A stretch of DNA of 64,000 nucleotides from Acidobacteriota bacterium (GCA_018969405.1 JAGWYK010000002.1:62001-126000), one strand, 5' to 3'. Counted from the first letter of the stretch, positions 38,680 to 46,903 are shown. Translations and numbers: made by a program. The notes: generated by a model from the letters alone, not told the origin.

Positions 38680-39531
38680 ATGCGTTGGACGATCGGTGAG
38701 GTGCAGGTCACCAAGGTGGCCGAGATGGAGCAGCCGTTGCCGTTGTCGGGTCTGCTGCCCGCGGCCACGGTGGAGGCGCTCGCCCCGCATCAGGGCTGGC
38801 TCGCCCCGCACTTCATCGACGAGCAGGGCATGACCGCGCTGTCGATCCATGCCCTCGTCATCGAGAGCGAGGGGCGCCGGATCCTGGTCGACACCTGCGT
38901 CGGCGATCGTGAGGTCCCGGGCATCCCGGGCTTCCGCGGTGATCCCACCTTCCCGGATCGTCTGGCGGCGGCCGGCTTCCCGGTCGAGTCCATCGACATC
39001 GTGTGCTGCACCCATCTGCACTTCGACCACGTGGGGTGGAACACCCGACCCGAGGGTGGTCGGCAGGTCCCCACCTTCCCCAACGCCCGCTACCTGTTCT
39101 GCCGTGCCGAGTTCGAGCACTGGACGAGCATCACCGATGACGCCTACGCCTCGACCATCGCCGACACCGTCGCCCCGATCATGGAGGCCGGACTGGCCGA
39201 TCTCGTCGATCCCGACCATGTCGTCACCGGGTCGGTGCGCTTCGTGCCCACCCACGGTCACTCCCCGGGTCATATGTCGGTGCTCATCGAGTCCGGGGGT
39301 CGGCGCGCCCTCATCACCGGCGATGCCACCCACCATCCGGTGCAGTGGGCCGAGCCGGGCTGGGGCATGGCGGCGGACTGGGACGGCGCCATGGGCATCC
39401 GCACCCGAGAGTCGATGCGGGCCGAGTTCGCCGATCCCGACACCCTGATCATCGGCACGCACTACGCGTCGCCCAGCGCCGGTCACATCGTCTCGGTCGA
39501 CGGGCAGTGGCAGTTCCACGCCCTGCTCTGA
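38680..39531 (+). CDS. MBL-fold metallo-hydrolase
   Basis: 283 aa. Metallo-beta-lactamase core: C-T-H-L-H-F-D-H-V-G (HxHxDH) near residue 110, P-T-H-G-H-S-P-G-H, T-G-D-A-T-H-H-P-V, and I-I-G-T-H-Y-A-S-P at the end. It resembles lactonase/quorum-quencher-like and arylsulfatase-unrelated MBL hydrolases of unknown substrate. It is divergent from the enoyl-CoA hydratase gene. GAGGGAG lies 6 bases before the ATG. Confidence 0.88.
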   Translation: MRWTIGEVQVTKVAEMEQPLPLSGLLPAATVEALAPHQGWLAPHFIDEQGMTALSIHALVIESEGRRILVDTCVGDREVPGIPGFRGDPTFPDRLAAAGFPVESIDIVCCTHLHFDHVGWNTRPEGGRQVPTFPNARYLFCRAEFEHWTSITDDAYASTIADTVAPIMEAGLADLVDPDHVVTGSVRFVPTHGHSPGHMSVLIESGGRRALITGDATHHPVQWAEPGWGMAADWDGAMGIRTRESMRAEFADPDTLIIGTHYASPSAGHIVSVDGQWQFHALL

Positions 39532-39566
39532 CCCGGGTGGAGTTCCGTGGGTGTGCCTCCGGGTCG

Positions 39567-39572
39567 TAGCCT
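39567..39572 (+). promoter_or_regulatory. Leaderless -10 (TAGCCT) for metG
   Basis: TAGCCT is exactly 6 bases before GTG 39579. Confidence 0.55.
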
Positions 39573-39578
39573 GAGGAT

Positions 39579-41090
39579 GTGTCCGAACCCTTCTACGTGA
39601 CCACGCCGATCTATTACGTCAACGACGTGCCCCACATCGGTCACGCCTACACCACGATCACCGCCGATGCGCTGGCCCGGTGGCACCGTCTGCTCGGCGA
39701 TGATGTGTTCTTCCTCACCGGCACCGATGAGCACGGTCTCAAGATCCAGCGCTCCGCCGAGGCCAACGGTGTCAGCCCGCTCGAGCAGGCCGATGTCACC
39801 AGCGCCCGGTTCCGTGAGGTGTGGAACTCGCTCGACATCTCCAACGACGACTTCATCCGCACCACCGAACCGCGGCACATCGCCTCGGTGCAGGCGTTCA
39901 TGCAGGCCATCTTCGACAACGGGTTCATCCGCAAGGGCACCTACGCCGGGCAGTACTGCGTGGCCTGCGAGGCCTACTACACCGATGACGACCTCGTGGA
40001 GGGCAACTGTCCCATCCATGGTCGTCCCGTCGAGTGGCTCGAGGAGGACAACTGGTTCTTCGAGCTGTCCAGGTTCGAGAAGCCCCTGCTCGACTGGTAC
40101 GAGGCCCATCCCGACTGCGTGCATCCGGTGGGGAAGCGCAACGAGGCCCTCGGGATCATCCGCCAGGGTCTGGCCGATGTCTCGGTCTCGCGCACCTCGA
40201 TCTCCTGGGGTGTCCCGGTGCCCTGGGACGACGGGCACGTCTTCTACGTCTGGTACGACGCCCTCATCAACTACGCCACCGCCATCGGCTACGGCGCCGA
40301 TCCCGATCGCTTCGCCCGGTACTGGCCGGCGGTGCACCATCTGCTGGGCAAGGACATCCTGCGGTTCCACTGCGTGTACTGGCCCGCCATGTGCATGGCC
40401 GCCGGGCTCGAGCCCCCGGCGCATCTCGGGGTGCACGGCTTCCTGCTGGTCGGCGGCGAGAAGATGTCCAAGACCCGTCTCAACCAGATCTTCCCGGCTG
40501 ATCTGGTGACCGACTTCGGCGTCGACGGTTTCCGGTACCACTTCCTGCGCGACAACCCCTTCGGCCCCGACGGCGACTTCTCCTACGAGGCCATGGTCAC
40601 CCGGTACAACACCGACCTGGCCAACAACTTCGGCAACCTGCTGTCGCGGGTGGCCACCGTGGTCGGCCGCAGATGCGATGGCATCGGTCCGGCCCCCGAT
40701 CCCGCCTCACCGCTGGGGGCCGTGGCCGCCGACAGTCTGCGCGACGCCGCAGCGGCTTGGGCCGGACTGTCGCCGAGCAACGCCCTCGAGGCGACCTGGC
40801 GGCTCATCGCTGCGGCCAACGCCCATCTCGAGACCAACGAACCCTGGAAGATGGATCCCGGCCCCGCCGTCGACGCCGTCATGGGTGACGCCCTCGAGGT
40901 GCTGCGCATCGTGGCCATCCTCGCCACCCCGGCCATGCCGGCCACCTGCGCCCATGTCTGGGAGCGCATCGGTCTGACCGGAACCCCGGCGGAGCAGCGT
41001 CTGCCGGATGCGGCCGCATGGGGCGGATATCCCGGTGGACTTCCTGTTCGCACCGGCGATCCCCTCTTCCCCCGCATCAGCACCAAGTAG
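39579..41090 (+). CDS. metG: Methionyl-tRNA synthetase
   Basis: 503 aa class I synthetase. The HIGH motif is P-H-I-G-H-A-Y-T-T near residue 19, a single zinc knuckle C-V-A-C ... C-P-I-H lies near 130-150, and G-E-K-M-S-K-T is near 295. A helical anticodon domain follows; the C-terminal tRNA-binding extension is absent, as in many actinobacteria. It charges tRNA-Met in the cytosol. tatD follows 5 bases later. Confidence 0.97.
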   Translation: MSEPFYVTTPIYYVNDVPHIGHAYTTITADALARWHRLLGDDVFFLTGTDEHGLKIQRSAEANGVSPLEQADVTSARFREVWNSLDISNDDFIRTTEPRHIASVQAFMQAIFDNGFIRKGTYAGQYCVACEAYYTDDDLVEGNCPIHGRPVEWLEEDNWFFELSRFEKPLLDWYEAHPDCVHPVGKRNEALGIIRQGLADVSVSRTSISWGVPVPWDDGHVFYVWYDALINYATAIGYGADPDRFARYWPAVHHLLGKDILRFHCVYWPAMCMAAGLEPPAHLGVHGFLLVGGEKMSKTRLNQIFPADLVTDFGVDGFRYHFLRDNPFGPDGDFSYEAMVTRYNTDLANNFGNLLSRVATVVGRRCDGIGPAPDPASPLGAVAADSLRDAAAAWAGLSPSNALEATWRLIAAANAHLETNEPWKMDPGPAVDAVMGDALEVLRIVAILATPAMPATCAHVWERIGLTGTPAEQRLPDAAAWGGYPGGLPVRTGDPLFPRISTK

Positions 41091-41095
41091 GGGCC

Positions 41096-41863
41096 ATGGC
41101 GCTGCGCTGGATCGACGACCACTGTCATCTGGACCGATCCGACGAGGACTCGCCGTCGGTCGAGCAGCTGCTCGCCTCGGCGCGGGCCGCCGGGGTCGAA
41201 CGCTGCATCACCGTGGGCTGCGATCTCGCCACCTCACGGGAGGCCATCGCCGTGGCGCGGGCCCATGAGGGGGTCTGGGCGACCGTCGGTGTGCATCCCC
41301 ACGAGGCCTCCGGTGGTCTCGACGGCATCGAGGTGCTGCTCGGCGAACCCGAGGTGGTGGCCGTGGGGGAGTGCGGGTTCGACCTGCACTACGAGCACTC
41401 GCCGCGCCACGCGCAGGCCGAGGTGTTCGCCGCGCAGATCGAACTGGCCCGGGCCCATGACCTGGCGCTCGTGGTGCACACCCGGTCGGCATGGACGGAG
41501 ACCTTCGCCCTGTTCGCCGAGGTCGGCGTGCCCGAGCGCACCGTCATCCACTGCTTCACCGGCGGCCCCGAGGAGGCTCGACGCTGTCTCGACCTCGGCG
41601 CCATGCTGTCGTTCAGCGGGATCGCCACCTTCAAAGGGGCGCCCGAGGTGCGCGAGGCCGCCGCGATCTGTCCGCTCGACCGCGTGCTGCTCGAGACCGA
41701 CGCCCCGTGGCTGGCTCCGGTTCCCCATCGGGGCCGCCCCAACCAGCCCGCCTTCGTCACCCTGGTGGCCGAGGTCGTGGCCGACGCAATGGGGGTGCCG
41801 CTGGCTGATCTGGCCGAGGCCACCTGGGCCAACGCGGCGAGCACCTACCGTCTGCCGGCCTGA
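41096..41863 (+). CDS. tatD: TatD-family metal-dependent hydrolase (DNase)
   Basis: 255 aa. The metal site is visible: D-D-H-C-H-L-D at the start, G-V-H-P-H-E, G-E-C-G-F-D, H-T-R-S, I-H-C-F-T-G and L-E-T-D-A-P-W-L. It is a 3'-5' exonuclease/DNase in related bacteria. The order metG-tatD-rpf-rsmA-ispE is the standard actinobacterial one. Confidence 0.95.
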   Translation: MALRWIDDHCHLDRSDEDSPSVEQLLASARAAGVERCITVGCDLATSREAIAVARAHEGVWATVGVHPHEASGGLDGIEVLLGEPEVVAVGECGFDLHYEHSPRHAQAEVFAAQIELARAHDLALVVHTRSAWTETFALFAEVGVPERTVIHCFTGGPEEARRCLDLGAMLSFSGIATFKGAPEVREAAAICPLDRVLLETDAPWLAPVPHRGRPNQPAFVTLVAEVVADAMGVPLADLAEATWANAASTYRLPA

Positions 41864-41905
41864 GCGATCCGCCGGTCGGTCGCCGGTCCGCTGTTATCGA
41901 TCACC

Positions 41906-41921
41906 GTGCATGAGTATGCAC
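41906..41921. promoter_or_regulatory. Inverted repeat / candidate operator upstream of the rpf-like gene
   Basis: GTGCAT-GAGT-ATGCAC is a perfect 6-bp dyad. A -10-like GAGTAT lies inside it at 41912-41917, so a dimeric regulator bound here would block the promoter. Confidence 0.4.
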
Positions 41922-41937
41922 AAACAAGTTGCGGGAC

Positions 41938-42048
41938 GTCGGGGACCCTCCTACGGTGACCGCTGGCTCCGGGCGGAGTCAGGAGTCCGCATCTCTCGCG
42001 GGCGGCATCGGCCCGGACCGGTCCTGCCCCCCAGCGAAGGCGAACGTT
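41938..42048 (+). promoter_or_regulatory. Leader of the rpf-like gene; weak ydaO-like (c-di-AMP) resemblance
   Basis: The leader contains GTCGGGGACCC followed about 45 bases on by GC-N4-CTCG-NN-GGCG. Both resemble conserved blocks of the ydaO c-di-AMP riboswitch that precedes rpf genes in many actinobacteria. Pairing of the outer stem is not evident and the element is shorter than usual, so this is only a possibility. Confidence 0.22.
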
Positions 42049-42669
42049 CTGTCCCCCACCGCATCCACCGCACAGCGATCGCTCACCGTGGCCGTCGTGG
42101 TCACCGTGGCCTGTGTGCCGCTGCTGCTGCTCGATCTCGTGTGGTCCTCGGGCTCCGCCGCGCCCACCGCCGGGGCCAGTGGCACCGTGGTCGTCGCCGT
42201 CGATGAGGTTCCGATCGAGGAGTCCCCGGGCACCACGGCCGCTCCCGCGGCGGAACCGCCGGCCCCAGCGCCGGCCCCTGCCGCGCCGGTGAACCCTGCA
42301 CCCGTCGTCGCCCGTGCCGCCGTCCCGGCCCCGTCGCCCGTCACCACCCCGGCCACCACCCCGGCCACCACGCGGCCGCCGACCACGACACCGCCCCCGC
42401 CGATCGTGTCCGGCTCCGACGCCGAGTTCCTCGCCTGCGTCCGTGCCCGTGAGTCGGGCGGGAACTACGGCATCGTGGACGCCTCGGGCAGCTACATGGG
42501 GGCCTACCAGTTCTCGCAGTCCACCTGGGACGCCATCGCCGGCCGGGTCGGTCGCGACGATCTCGTCGGGGTTCGTCCCAACCTCGCTGCTCCCGGTGAT
42601 CAGGACGCCATCGCCCTGGCCACCCTCGCCATCACCGGTCGCTCGCCCTGGGGTGGCGTCTGCGGCTGA
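42049..42669 (+). CDS. Resuscitation-promoting-factor-like transglycosylase
   Basis: A signal-anchor (after S-L-T-V-A-V, about 20 hydrophobic residues) is followed by a Pro/Ala/Thr-rich linker and a C-terminal Rpf/transglycosylase-like domain of about 75 residues. That domain has F-L-A-C-V-R-A-R-E-S-G-G-N-Y-G (catalytic-type Glu), G-A-Y-Q-F-S-Q-S-T-W, and a final Cys pairing with the first. It cleaves peptidoglycan outside the cell. CTG 42049 with GAAGG 8 bases before gives the best N-terminus; TTG 41929 is the only standard start and would include the leader. Confidence 0.82.
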   Translation: MSPTASTAQRSLTVAVVVTVACVPLLLLDLVWSSGSAAPTAGASGTVVVAVDEVPIEESPGTTAAPAAEPPAPAPAPAAPVNPAPVVARAAVPAPSPVTTPATTPATTRPPTTTPPPPIVSGSDAEFLACVRARESGGNYGIVDASGSYMGAYQFSQSTWDAIAGRVGRDDLVGVRPNLAAPGDQDAIALATLAITGRSPWGGVCG

Positions 42670-42695
42670 CCGCCGATCGGTGCGAGGCTGATGCC

Positions 42696-43529
42696 GTGAC
42701 ACTGACCCATCGTGAGATCACCGACCTGCTGGGTCGTCACGGTCTGCGCCCGAGCCGCGCCCTCGGACAGAACTTCGTCGCCGACCCCAACACCATCCGC
42801 CGCATCGTGCGTCTGTCGGGGGTCGGTCCCGGCGATCCCGTGGTCGAGATCGGACCCGGCGTCGGCTCGCTCACCACTGCGCTGTGCGAGGTGGGGGCCG
42901 AGGTCATCGCGGTCGAGCTCGATCGTCATCTGCTGCCGGTGCTGGCCGAGGTGGTCGAACCGCTCGGTGCGCGGGTGGTGCACGGCGATGCGCTCGAGGT
43001 CGACTGGTCCGAGCTGCTGGCCGCCCATCCCCGCTGGACCCTGGTGGCCAACCTCCCCTACAACGTCGCCACCACCATCGTGCTCTCCCTGCTCGACGAT
43101 GCACCGGCCATCGGCTCGATGCTGGTCATGGTGCAGCGCGAGGTGGGGGAGCGGCTGGCCGCCGCACCCGGCTCGGGGGCCTACGGCATCCCGTCGGTGA
43201 AGCTCGCGCTCACCGCCACCGCCGAGGTGGTCGCCCGGGTGCCCGCCACCGTGTTCATCCCCCAGCCGCGGGTCGAGTCGGTGCTGGTGCGCATCGCCCG
43301 GCGGGCCGAACCGGCGGTCGGCGTCGATCAGGACGCCCTCATGGGTCTGGTCCGGACCGCGTTCGGACAGCGCCGCAAGATGCTGCGCCGCTCCCTGGCC
43401 GGGCGGGTCACGACCGAGCAGTTCGAGCGGGCGGGCATCTCTCCGGAGGACCGACCCGAGCAGCTCGGGGTCGAGCAGTGGGGTCGGCTCACCGAGATCC
43501 TGGCCGCCGGAGAGGCCTGCGATGCCTGA
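42696..43529 (+). CDS. rsmA: 16S rRNA dimethyladenosine transferase
   Basis: 277 aa. L-G-Q-N-F-V near residue 24, SAM motif V-E-I-G-P-G-V-G-S-L-T, and catalytic N-L-P-Y-N-V near 115 identify KsgA/RsmA. It dimethylates A1518 and A1519 of 16S rRNA. GTG start with GAGGCT 6 bases upstream. Its end overlaps ispE by 8 bases. Confidence 0.96.
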   Translation: MTLTHREITDLLGRHGLRPSRALGQNFVADPNTIRRIVRLSGVGPGDPVVEIGPGVGSLTTALCEVGAEVIAVELDRHLLPVLAEVVEPLGARVVHGDALEVDWSELLAAHPRWTLVANLPYNVATTIVLSLLDDAPAIGSMLVMVQREVGERLAAAPGSGAYGIPSVKLALTATAEVVARVPATVFIPQPRVESVLVRIARRAEPAVGVDQDALMGLVRTAFGQRRKMLRRSLAGRVTTEQFERAGISPEDRPEQLGVEQWGRLTEILAAGEACDA

Positions 43530-44250
43530 GTCCACGGATCGTCAGGTGCTCCACGCCCCGGCCAAGCTCACGCTGTCGCTGCGGGTCACCGGTGTGCGCG
43601 CCGACGGCTACCACCTCATCGATGCCGAGATGGTGGCCCTCGACTTCGGCGATGACCTCGTGCTCTCCACCGGCGATGGTCTCCGCGCCGTCGATTCGAC
43701 CACCGGTGCGCCGATCGATCTCGGCCCGATCTCCGACAACCTCGTCACCCGCGCCCTCCGCCTCGCCGATCGTCGCTGCCAGGTGGAGATCATCAAGCGC
43801 ATCCCGGCCGGCGCCGGCCTCGGGGGAGGATCCGCCGACGCCGCCGCGGTGCTGCGCTGGGCCGACTGCACCGATCTCGACCTCGCCGCCCGTCTCGGTG
43901 CCGATGTGCCGTTCTGTGTGGTCGGGGGACGGGCCCGGGTCAGGGGCATCGGTGAACAGGTCGAACCGCTTCCCTTCGTCGAGCGCGTCCTCACCCTGCT
44001 CACCCCGCCGGTGGCCTGCTCGACCCCGGCGGTCTACCGCCGATGGGACGAGCTCGGTGGACCCATCGGCGACAACGGCAACGATCTCGAGCCGGCGGCG
44101 CTCGACCTCGAGCCCTCGCTGGCCCGCTGGCGCGATGAACTGGCCGAGGTGAGCGGCCAACGGCCCCGGCTGGCCGGTTCGGGCTCCACCTGGTTCGTCG
44201 AAGGAGCCCACCCGGGTCCCGGACGAGTGGTGGCGCGCACGATCCCCTGA
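43522..44250 (+). CDS. ispE: 4-diphosphocytidyl-2-C-methyl-D-erythritol kinase, short form
   Basis: 242 aa, about 40-50 shorter than typical IspE. GHMP motifs are intact: A-P-A-K-L-T-L-S-L (1), P-A-G-A-G-L-G-G-G-S-A-D-A-A-A-V-L (2, ATP loop) and L-A-G-S-G-S-T-W-F (3). G-N-D-L-E-P is the conserved substrate segment. It phosphorylates CDP-methylerythritol in the MEP isoprenoid pathway. The shortening is in loops, so it should be active. Confidence 0.92.
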   Translation: MPESTDRQVLHAPAKLTLSLRVTGVRADGYHLIDAEMVALDFGDDLVLSTGDGLRAVDSTTGAPIDLGPISDNLVTRALRLADRRCQVEIIKRIPAGAGLGGGSADAAAVLRWADCTDLDLAARLGADVPFCVVGGRARVRGIGEQVEPLPFVERVLTLLTPPVACSTPAVYRRWDELGGPIGDNGNDLEPAALDLEPSLARWRDELAEVSGQRPRLAGSGSTWFVEGAHPGPGRVVARTIP

Positions 44251-44277
44251 GACACGGAGCCCTGAGATGGGACCCGA

Positions 44278-44303
44278 CGATGGGCGTCGTCGATGGGAGT
44301 CGT
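44278..44303 (+). repeat. 13-bp tandem duplication in spacer
   Basis: CGATGGGCGTCGT followed directly by CGATGGGAGTCGT, one mismatch, in the ispE-bS22 convergent spacer. Confidence 0.7.
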
Positions 44304-44357
44304 GTCCGAGGCGCCGCATCGGGCGCCGGCGGGGGTCTCAGACCGGGCTGGTCATGT

Positions 44358-44373
44358 CGCCCGCGGACGGGCG
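44358..44373. terminator. Stem-loop between ispE and bS22
   Basis: CGCCCG / CGGGCG stem with a CGGA loop in the convergent spacer; no U-tract. Confidence 0.4.
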
Positions 44374-44396
44374 GCGCAGGCCGGGAGACCTCAGGG

Positions 44397-44498
44397 TCAC
44401 TTCCCGGCAGCTCGACGCTGGAAGCGGGTCCGCTTCAGCATCTTCTTGTGCTTCTTCTTGCGCATGCGCTTACGGCGCTTCTTGATCAGTGAACCCAT
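44397..44498 (-). CDS. Small ribosomal protein bS22 (AURKAIP1/COX24-domain), 33 aa
   Basis: 33 aa and more than half Lys/Arg: M-G-S-L-I-K-K-R-R-K-R-M-R-K-K-K-H then R-T-R-F-Q-R-R. This is almost the sequence of bS22, the 33-residue small-subunit protein of mycobacterial ribosomes. Length is exact. Its promoter core equals that of the bL37 gene. Confidence 0.93.
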   Translation of the reverse strand: MGSLIKKRRKRMRKKKHKKMLKRTRFQRRAAGK

Positions 44499-44507
44499 GG
44501 TGCGCCG

Positions 44508-44513
44508 ATCGTA
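44508..44513 (-). promoter_or_regulatory. Promoter of bS22 (TACGAT, shared with bL37)
   Basis: TACGATCGGCGC precedes the ATG at the same 9-base spacing as at bL37 (30551). Confidence 0.6.
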
Positions 44514-44598
44514 GCCAAGGCGGCCCGGAGGTGCGAAACGAGGTCGACCGGTCGGGAACGCAGGGGCGTCGCAGCGGCGGGTCGGGGCCGCCGTCGAG

Positions 44599-44670
44599 CT
44601 CGGGGGCAGGGACTCGAACCCCGAAGACCAGGACCAAAACCTGGCGTGTTGCCAATTACACCACCCCCGA
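44599..44670 (-). tRNA. tRNA-Gln (anticodon TTG)
   Basis: A 72-nt cloverleaf folds completely: acceptor TCGGGGG/CCCCCGA, D stem GTGT/ACAC, anticodon stem CCAGG/CCTGG around TTTTGGT (anticodon TTG, reads CAA), T arm CGGGG-TTCGAGT-CCCTG, discriminator G. CCA is not encoded. It lies between bS22 and glmU. Confidence 0.97.
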
Positions 44671-44701
44671 AGGGCACGCCGGACCGTACTAGACAGTACC
44701 C

Positions 44702-45799
44702 ATGTCCTTCCGACCCCTGGCGGCGATCGTCCTCGCAGCGGGAGAGGGCACTCGGATGCGTTCGAGTCGGCCCAAACCACTGCATCTGCTGTGCGGTCGG
44801 GCCATGGTCCTCTATGTGCTCGACGCACTGGGTGACTGCGCCATCGACCGGGCCGTGGTCGTGGTGGGCCATGGCGCCGAGCGTGTGACCAAGAAGCTCG
44901 TCGACGCCTCCCCCGACGCCCCGCTGGAGTTCGTCGAGCAGTCGGTGCAGCGCGGCACCGGCGATGCGGTGGGGGTGGCGCTCACGGCGTTCAGCGCCGA
45001 CGAGCTCGACAGCGCCGAGGGCGACATCCTCGTGCTGCCCGGTGACACCCCCCTGCTGCGGGCCTCCACCATCGCCGAGCTGGTGCGGGTGCATCGTGAC
45101 ACCGATGCCGCCTGCACCCTGCTCACCGCCGAGATGGCCGATCCCGGGGGCTACGGCCGGGTGGTCCGCGGTCGGGACGACCGGGTGGCGCGCATCGTCG
45201 AGCACGCCGATGCCACCGACGCCGAGTTGGCCCTCACCGAGGTCAACACCTCCATCTACTGCTTCCGGGCCAGTGTGCTCGGCCCGTCGCTGCGGCGCAT
45301 CACGCCCCAGAACGCCCAGGGCGAGTACTACCTGACCGACGTGGTCGAGGTGCTGGCCTCGGCCGGCTACCGGGTCTCGGCGGTGGTGGCCGACGACGCC
45401 TCCGAGACACTCGGGGTCAACGACCGGTTGCAGCTGGCGGCGGCCGAGGCCGAACTGCGCCGACGCACCAATCGGGGCTGGATGCGCCGGGGCGTCACCA
45501 TGGTCGATCCCGATCGCACCTACATCGACGCCACCGTCGAACTGGCCCCGGATGTCACGATCTTCCCCGACACCATGCTGCAGGGTCGCTGCGTGATCGG
45601 CTCCGGGGTCGAACTCGGTCCCAACACCCGCCTCATCGACTGCGAGGTCGGCTCGGGCGCCGTGGTGGAGCACACCGTCGGACGCGAGTCCGTGATCGGC
45701 GAGCGGGCCGTGGTGGGTCCCTTCGCCGTGCTGCCCCCCGGCTCGACCATCACGGCCGATGCCCGGTCGGGGCCGTTCTACACTGCGCCGACGAACTGA
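44702..45799 (+). CDS. glmU: GlmU-like UDP-GlcNAc pyrophosphorylase lacking the acetyltransferase active site
   Basis: 365 aa against about 455-490 for normal GlmU. The uridyltransferase domain is complete: L-A-A-G-E-G-T-R-M at 11-19, Q-R-G-T-G-D-A near 84, and P-G-D-T-P-L near 114. The left-handed beta helix begins but stops at G-P-F-A-V-L-P-P-G ... R-S-G-P-F-Y-T-A-P-T-N. That is just where the catalytic acetyltransferase residues (N-F-V-E-x-K and H-x-x-Y-x-G-D) should follow. It is truncated, not frameshifted. Glucosamine-1-phosphate acetylation must come from elsewhere. Confidence 0.92.
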   Translation: MSFRPLAAIVLAAGEGTRMRSSRPKPLHLLCGRAMVLYVLDALGDCAIDRAVVVVGHGAERVTKKLVDASPDAPLEFVEQSVQRGTGDAVGVALTAFSADELDSAEGDILVLPGDTPLLRASTIAELVRVHRDTDAACTLLTAEMADPGGYGRVVRGRDDRVARIVEHADATDAELALTEVNTSIYCFRASVLGPSLRRITPQNAQGEYYLTDVVEVLASAGYRVSAVVADDASETLGVNDRLQLAAAEAELRRRTNRGWMRRGVTMVDPDRTYIDATVELAPDVTIFPDTMLQGRCVIGSGVELGPNTRLIDCEVGSGAVVEHTVGRESVIGERAVVGPFAVLPPGSTITADARSGPFYTAPTN

Positions 45800-45839
45800 G
45801 TCGGTGCGCTCCCGCACACCCTGCCCACGAAGAGGCCGC

Positions 45840-46820
45840 ATGGAACTGGTCACCAAGAAGCGACTGCATCTGGTCTCGGGTCGGGCCAGTCTCGCCCTGG
45901 CCGAGGAGATCGCCGAGCGGCTCGGGGTCGGGCTCGGCGACGCCAACCTCGCCGAGTTCGCCAACGGCGAACTGCACACCCGCTTCGGTGAATCGGTCCG
46001 CGGCACCGATGTGTTCATCATCCAGACCCATGCCGGTCATGGCGACATCTCGGTCAACGACGCCATCATGGAGCAGCTGATCATGGTCGACGCCGCCAAG
46101 CGGGCCTCGGCCAAGCGGATCACCGCGGTCTGTCCCTTCTACGGATACGCCCGCCAGGACCGCAAGTCCGAGGGGCGCGAACCGATCACGGCCAAGCTCA
46201 TCGCCAACATGTTCGCCGCCGCCGGGGCCAAGCGTCTGATCTCGGTGGATCTGCACTCCGGCCAGATCCAGGGCTTCTTCGACGGTCCGGTGGATCACCT
46301 CACCGCCATGCCCGTGCTGGTGCAGTACATGGCCGGCCTCGGCGAGGACCTCGTGGTGGTCTCGCCCGACGCCGGGCGGGTGAAGGTGGCCGAGCGCTAC
46401 GCCAACGCGCTGCATGCCGATCTCGCCATCGTGCACAAGCGGCGGGTCAAGGGCGTCAAGAACACCGTGGAGGCCCGGGATGTGGTCGGCGAGGTCGACG
46501 GTCGGGTGTGTGTGCTCATCGACGACATGATCGACACCGGCGGCACCATCGTCGCCGCCGCCGAGCAGCTCAGGTCCCGCGGCGCCACCGAGATCTACGC
46601 AGCGTGCACCCACGGGGTGTTCTCCGGTCCGGCCATCGAGCGGCTCTCGAACTCCTGCATCTCCAAGGTGGTCACCACCAACACCCTGCCGCTGCCCCCC
46701 GAGAAGCAGATCGACCGGATCGAGGTGCTCTCCGTGGCCGGGATCATCGCCGACGCCATCGATGCGGTGTTCGAGGACACCTCGGTCAGCGAGATCTTCG
46801 ACGGTCACAACCAGAGCTGA
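45840..46820 (+). CDS. prs: Ribose-phosphate pyrophosphokinase
   Basis: 326 aa. F-A-N-G-E-L near residue 42, the flexible-loop Y-G-Y-A-R-Q-D-R-K, D-L-H-S-G-Q-I-Q-G-F-F near 130, and the PRPP loop D-D-M-I-D-T-G-G-T near 225. It makes PRPP from ribose-5-phosphate and ATP for nucleotide and amino acid synthesis. It follows glmU as in most actinobacteria. GAAGAGG precedes the ATG. Confidence 0.97.
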   Translation: MELVTKKRLHLVSGRASLALAEEIAERLGVGLGDANLAEFANGELHTRFGESVRGTDVFIIQTHAGHGDISVNDAIMEQLIMVDAAKRASAKRITAVCPFYGYARQDRKSEGREPITAKLIANMFAAAGAKRLISVDLHSGQIQGFFDGPVDHLTAMPVLVQYMAGLGEDLVVVSPDAGRVKVAERYANALHADLAIVHKRRVKGVKNTVEARDVVGEVDGRVCVLIDDMIDTGGTIVAAAEQLRSRGATEIYAACTHGVFSGPAIERLSNSCISKVVTTNTLPLPPEKQIDRIEVLSVAGIIADAIDAVFEDTSVSEIFDGHNQS

Positions 46821-46877
46821 TCGGCGGGCGTCGCCCGCCCGGTCCGCCCCCCGACCCGTCCCCGTCGATCGCCTCGG

Positions 46878-46903
46878 CCGGTCGCCTGCTCCGGTCGCCT
46901 GCT
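46878..46903 (+). repeat. 13-bp tandem duplication in spacer
   Basis: CCGGTCGCCTGCT occurs twice head to tail, with a third partial copy, in the prs-rplY spacer. Confidence 0.75.

Noticed and set aside
44702-45839. Frameshift as the cause of the short GlmU
   Set aside because: No continuation of the beta helix is found in any frame before prs, which starts 40 bases downstream.
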